Shown here: piece by piece, positions 59,681 through 64,000 of the stretch
Layout of the letters: each line of letters starts with the position of its first letter
Position numbering within the stretch: the first letter of the stretch is position 1
Source of the DNA: Branchiostoma floridae
Taxonomy: Eukaryota; Chordata; Leptocardii; Amphioxiformes; Branchiostomatidae
Direction: 5' to 3'
Length of the DNA: 64,000 nucleotides
NCBI RefSeq assembly: GCF_000003815.2
Contig: NC_049984.1
Span: forward strand, 18,615,304-18,679,303
Notes under the pieces: model-generated
The model's database searches: none
Told to the model about the DNA's origin: nothing
The model's input: only the letters and a program-made list of their open reading frames with translations
Program-made: the position numbers and the translations under genes

Positions 59681-61180
59681 TGAGTATACATGTAGCTTAG
59701 TATGGACATGGATGATGTACCAAAGTGGGTCCTCTTGGCGCGGTCAATCGCTTGTAATGGTTGTGGCAAAACGTACCAAAATCTCTTCAAGTTGTATTGG
59801 GATGTACCTGTTGCTAGTGGGTTGGAGGTGGTGGTCTCCATTGCTACTATCCAATTGTTTGATTTTATTTTGTACATTGTAAATATATGCCGTCGTAAGC
59901 TTGTCGCACGTCCAGAAATGTGCGTAAGTTGGGCTTTAGTTTACGTCCACTGCGGCAATAGGTAGCGACAGTCCCGTCATGTTGTTTGATCTGCGCGGTA
60001 CGCCGATGTGACACCTGCCATGGCAGGGGGTGGGTATGTTTGATCCACCGGGTCCGACCGTAACATTCCCGCCGTGGCTTTGTCAGGGACCCCGAGGGTA
60101 TGACATTTGTGAAATATTTTCACGAATGAACAGACACTGTTCTATCTGACACTGTTCTATCTGTCTTCTACTAAACTTTGCCACTAAGTACGGACACCAC
60201 TACTGTCTTCGCGGTCCGCATGGGGAGCTCCGGTGGAGTATCAATTAGGGACTATGCTTTTCTTGGCGGTCTTATCACATTCGCAAACGTGAAAACGCCA
60301 ATAACGCATTACTTCGAATTCAACCGCCAACCAATTATGCTACTGGCACCTTGAATCGGAGTCGCCAGATTGTGATTTATGTAAAGTTAGAACGGCCGAA
60401 ATATGATGAGGCCTTACGGAAACTGAAACCATACAGAACCCTACATACGGGTAGGGCAGTTGTGATAGACTGTAATGTCATACCAGTCCATTGTCGTTTC
60501 CTGTTTTCATCTCGGGGAGGAATAATCTGCCTCGGTGAATTCGAAGTAAACCAGATACGGGGTGGCTGTGGGTGTTTACGCACTACATAATCCGTGGATC
60601 CATGCTGGTGTCTTAGGCAATGCGTATCGGTGAGTCACCTAACCGTACTGGATCAAACACTGGCAGAAGTAAGAAAACACATTATACAAACAGGTGTTTC
60701 AAATGCAAACTTCACGATCTTCCGACCCAACATCTCATTGGACAGTGACGAAAAGCCAAGGTCATCAAAAGGTGCGAATTTCTTCCAACGGTTTTCTGGA
60801 TCTAATAGTTACCAGTAGGTGTATTTTACATCTAGTGTTTACAGCTGCAGTTCCTGTCTTCATACTGACTTAGTTTGAACTAGAGTGTAATATTAGCTGT
60901 TCCAGCAAATACGAGAACAGGTTTGCGCGTGAGTAACTCATGTTAGGGAATTAACATAAAAATTAAAATCGACGTTCAAAAACACTTCTAAAGACCTGCC
61001 AAAGAAAAGACTCTTGCACTATCATGTTAGGTTGTTAGGGTTTGACGTTTGGCAAAATTATTCCATCATTGTTCTTATATATCTACCTATGGTAAACAGT
61101 GAGATCCAAAACTACACCTTCTTGTAACCTCACCATTGCATTTTTATTTCCTATTGTTACACCTGCACCTGGCACATATC

Positions 61181-61509
61181 NNNNNNNNNNNNNNNNNNNN
61201 NNNNNNNNNNNNNNNNNNNNNNNNNNNNNNNNNNNNNNNNNNNNNNNNNNNNNNNNNNNNNNNNNNNNNNNNNNNNNNNNNNNNNNNNNNNNNNNNNNNN
61301 NNNNNNNNNNNNNNNNNNNNNNNNNNNNNNNNNNNNNNNNNNNNNNNNNNNNNNNNNNNNNNNNNNNNNNNNNNNNNNNNNNNNNNNNNNNNNNNNNNNN
61401 NNNNNNNNNNNNNNNNNNNNNNNNNNNNNNNNNNNNNNNNNNNNNNNNNNNNNNNNNNNNNNNNNNNNNNNNNNNNNNNNNNNNNNNNNNNNNNNNNNNN
61501 NNNNNNNNN
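61181..61509. other. Assembly gap (329 N)
   Basis: Unknown bases in a region without recognised genes. Apparent reading frames across it are artefacts. Confidence 1.
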
Positions 61510-62339
61510 CCCATAGCAAACGTGATCGCAAACGGTCCGGAATCACAAACATCCCTACCAGAATCAAGACCTGCTTTTTCAAACAGGTAATAAGAATGAA
61601 AAGAAATACAATAATACATGTCTTTTGAAGTTATCAAATTGGAATTATATCTGTTTTAAAATAGGATATACCCGTACCTTCTAATGTTACACACAAAGTC
61701 CTAAATCTGGGGCGCAATCCTCTGGAGACAACCCAAACACTTTTTCCAGACACTGCATACGACAAGATATATTCCATTTTCAAATTATCTGTACGATCGT
61801 TGTGACAGTGTTTCTGCTTCGTACAGAAATAATTCTTTGGTAGCGCAAACTTTGACATTTGATTCAACTAGAAGCGTCCGTGATGATGAAATTGTTTTTT
61901 TTACTGCAAGCCTTAGTTGCAATAATTTTTTGAATATCATTATGATAAGACCCTTTAACAACCCGGCCAAAAAGGACAGGTAAAGAGCATTTACCTATCG
62001 CTTCATCTCATATATCCGCTCCTCTTCGTCCCTTCTTCATGATCATCCTGCTCCTGACAGCGTCCTACTGCCCTGACCTCGTTTCTGCCAAGTTGACAAA
62101 AAAATGTAAAAAAAAAAAATTACACCAACCTCGAAAGCTTGGACATATTCTACAAACATTCCTTAGGCTGTGGTGGGGACTGGCGCATGATATACTAAAT
62201 CTATCAGCCACAACTACATAACATGTATAAAACATACGTGGAAAACACGTATTGCATGACAAGTCCGTTTTTGTAAATATCTCGACAAACTTAGAAAATG
62301 TTGAATCAGGGTTTAGTCAGTTGATTTTGTGGTCGCTTT

Positions 62340-62580
62340 TTTTCACAATTGAAACAAGGAGGCAGAGGAAAGAAAGTTCCACGTCACAAACACGGACAAC
62401 TTTAGTGAGGGTTGACAAATGTCACTTTGTCAGAAAAACCATGTCAGAAACAGACAAGTTCAGCGAGGTTTCACAAATGTAGAATATCCATGTTACAAAG
62501 TTTGTATACAAACAGACTATATCTGTGAAGGTTGACAAATATAGAAAGTCCATGTGACAAACGGACAATTTCCATGCGGT
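62340..62580 (+). repeat. Degenerate tandem repeat, about 60-75 bp units
   Basis: GGTTGACAAATGTCACTTTG, GGTTTCACAAATGTAGAATA and GGTTGACAAATATAGAAAGT recur with CCATGT(G/T)ACAAA between them: about three diverged units. Confidence 0.6.
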
Positions 62581-62954
62581 TAAGATCACATCTTATATAT
62601 GTATTAGCTTATTGATTATTTGACATTTCCTATGATGTTGTGATATGAGCTGTTTCAAAAGTCCTAAGTATACCAGCAAGCCCAAAGACAACGAAAAGCC
62701 AACGAAAGTCTTCTTACCTTCCTTTGTTTCGAATGACATCTTTCCATTTATATGCATCATGCAATTTCAAAACGTTTTTCTAAAGGTCAAGTAACTGTTG
62801 GTGATGGCCGTAATTTCATTCAAACCTTTGACTAGATCTATTTCCTTAAGTATAACTTGATGGCTGTTATGTACATATACTTCTGTAAGTTGTGTCCAAG
62901 TTTCGTTGTAGTAGGATGAAAAATGCCTACGTTACAGGGTTGAAAAGATAGTAA

Positions 62955-63000
62955 CCCCTACGTGCCCCCAGACCCGCGCCGGGTCTCTCTGGGGGCACCT
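62955..63000. repeat. GC-rich hairpin
   Basis: TGCCCCCAGACCCG and CGGGTCTCTCTGGGGGCA pair into a stem with a short CGC-type loop, conspicuous in AT-rich surroundings. Function unknown. Confidence 0.7.
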
Positions 63001-63274
63001 AAAGCTTAATCCGGGCAATATCGAGTAAGTCACGACCTGTCATTCAAATGTCAATCAACTGTTTCTTCGGATTGCACCTGGTGGCTTTCTCACGGTGTGG
63101 ATTAGGGCAAGTAACTGTTAGTGATCGAGATCGAGAAAAAATCATCTCCTCCCACTTGTCAGCAGAAGTCGGCTTGATTTAAAATTTGTATACATATACA
63201 TGTATCTGTGTTATCCAAAACAGGGGAACAAGATTAGGGGATGCTGTTTTATATCAAAGTTACTCATGCAGGAT

Positions 63275-64000
63275 GTTTTCTACTTATTTTTTTAAAATCT
63301 TTTTACTTGGTTTCGACTAACTTTTTAAAATCTTTTTACTATAAAAACACTTTCGACTTATTTTTAAAAAATCTTTTTACTTGGTTTCGACTTATTTTCT
63401 AAAATCTTTTTACTATAAAAAAATTCGACTTATTTTTAAAAATGTTTTTACTTGGTTTCGACTTATTTTTAAAAATGTTTTTACTTGGTTTCGACTTATT
63501 TTAAAAAATGTTTTTACTTACTAATTGGTTTCGACTTATTTTTAAAAATCTTTTTACTATAAAAAAACTTTCGACTTATTTTTTAAAATCTTTTTACTAG
63601 AAAAACTTTTAACTTATTTTAAAAAATCTTTTTACTTGGTTTCGACTCATTATCTAAAATCTTTTTACTAACTTTCGACTTATTTTTCAAAATCTTTTTA
63701 CTTGGTTTCGACTAATTTTCTAAAATATTTTTACTTGGTTTCGACTTATTTTTTAAAATCTTTTTACTCGGTTTTGACTTATTTTCAAAAATCTTTTTAC
63801 TTGGTTTCGACATATTTTTAAAAAAATCTTTTAACTTGGTTTCGACTTATTTTTACAAATCTTTTTACTTGGTTTCGACTTATTTTTTAAAATCTTTTCA
63901 CTATAAAAAAACCTGTCGACTTATTTTTTAAAATCTTTTTACTTGGTTTCGACTAATTTTCTAAAATATTTTTAATTGGCTTCGACATATTTTAAAAATC
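63275..64000. repeat. AT-rich minisatellite, about 32-35 bp units, running off the window
   Basis: TTTCGACTTATTTTTAAAA followed by TCTTTTTACTTGG recurs more than 20 times. An alternative linker ACTATAAAAAAAC replaces ACTTGG in some units, giving an irregular mixture of two variants. The array continues past the end of the window. Confidence 0.9.

Overview
The window is animal (metazoan) nuclear DNA. Three protein-coding genes can be read with GT-AG introns, and the rest is filled with short foldback/MITE-like elements, SINEs, minisatellites and two assembly gaps (47098-47494 and 61181-61509). The protein sequences are closest to deuterostome families. The repeat content (many small palindromic elements, tRNA-derived SINEs, short tandem arrays inside introns) best fits a lancelet (Branchiostoma). 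That species call is inference, not proven by the sequence alone.

Layout. (1) 1-15747 has no confirmed exon. It holds tandem arrays, foldback elements and microsatellites, and may be upstream or intronic sequence of the next gene. (2) 15748-20197, plus strand: the five 3'-terminal coding exons of a Go-type heterotrimeric G-protein alpha subunit, covering residues 102-354 of the usual 354. The first three exons are not seen. A long 3' UTR probably ends near 21.87 kb. (3) 20.2-27.3 kb is repeat-rich and without recognised genes. (4) 27886-29726, minus strand: a two-exon F-box protein of 406 residues. Its stop codon lies inside the first unit of a 41-bp minisatellite. (5) 30955-51651, plus strand: a complete 27-exon WDR59 gene (GATOR2 subunit, 974 codons before the stop), head-to-head with the F-box gene. 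Its introns hold hAT-like, SINE and foldback elements, and its 3' UTR carries a 30-bp minisatellite. (6) 51.7-64 kb has no recognised gene. There are a possible orphan exon near 56.2 kb, a possible promoter plus first exon near 59.3-59.7 kb, and an AT-rich minisatellite running off the end.

Functionally the genes are unrelated neighbours: neuronal-type G-protein signalling, a putative SCF ubiquitin-ligase adaptor, and amino-acid sensing upstream of mTORC1. No previously undescribed protein system is evident. The most interesting signals are in genome architecture: minisatellites grown out of coding-exon edges (one multiplies a splice acceptor eightfold, another supplies a stop codon), a decayed tandem duplicate of a WDR59 exon, and a palindromic, tailed retroposon-like family with 11-14 bp target-site duplications.
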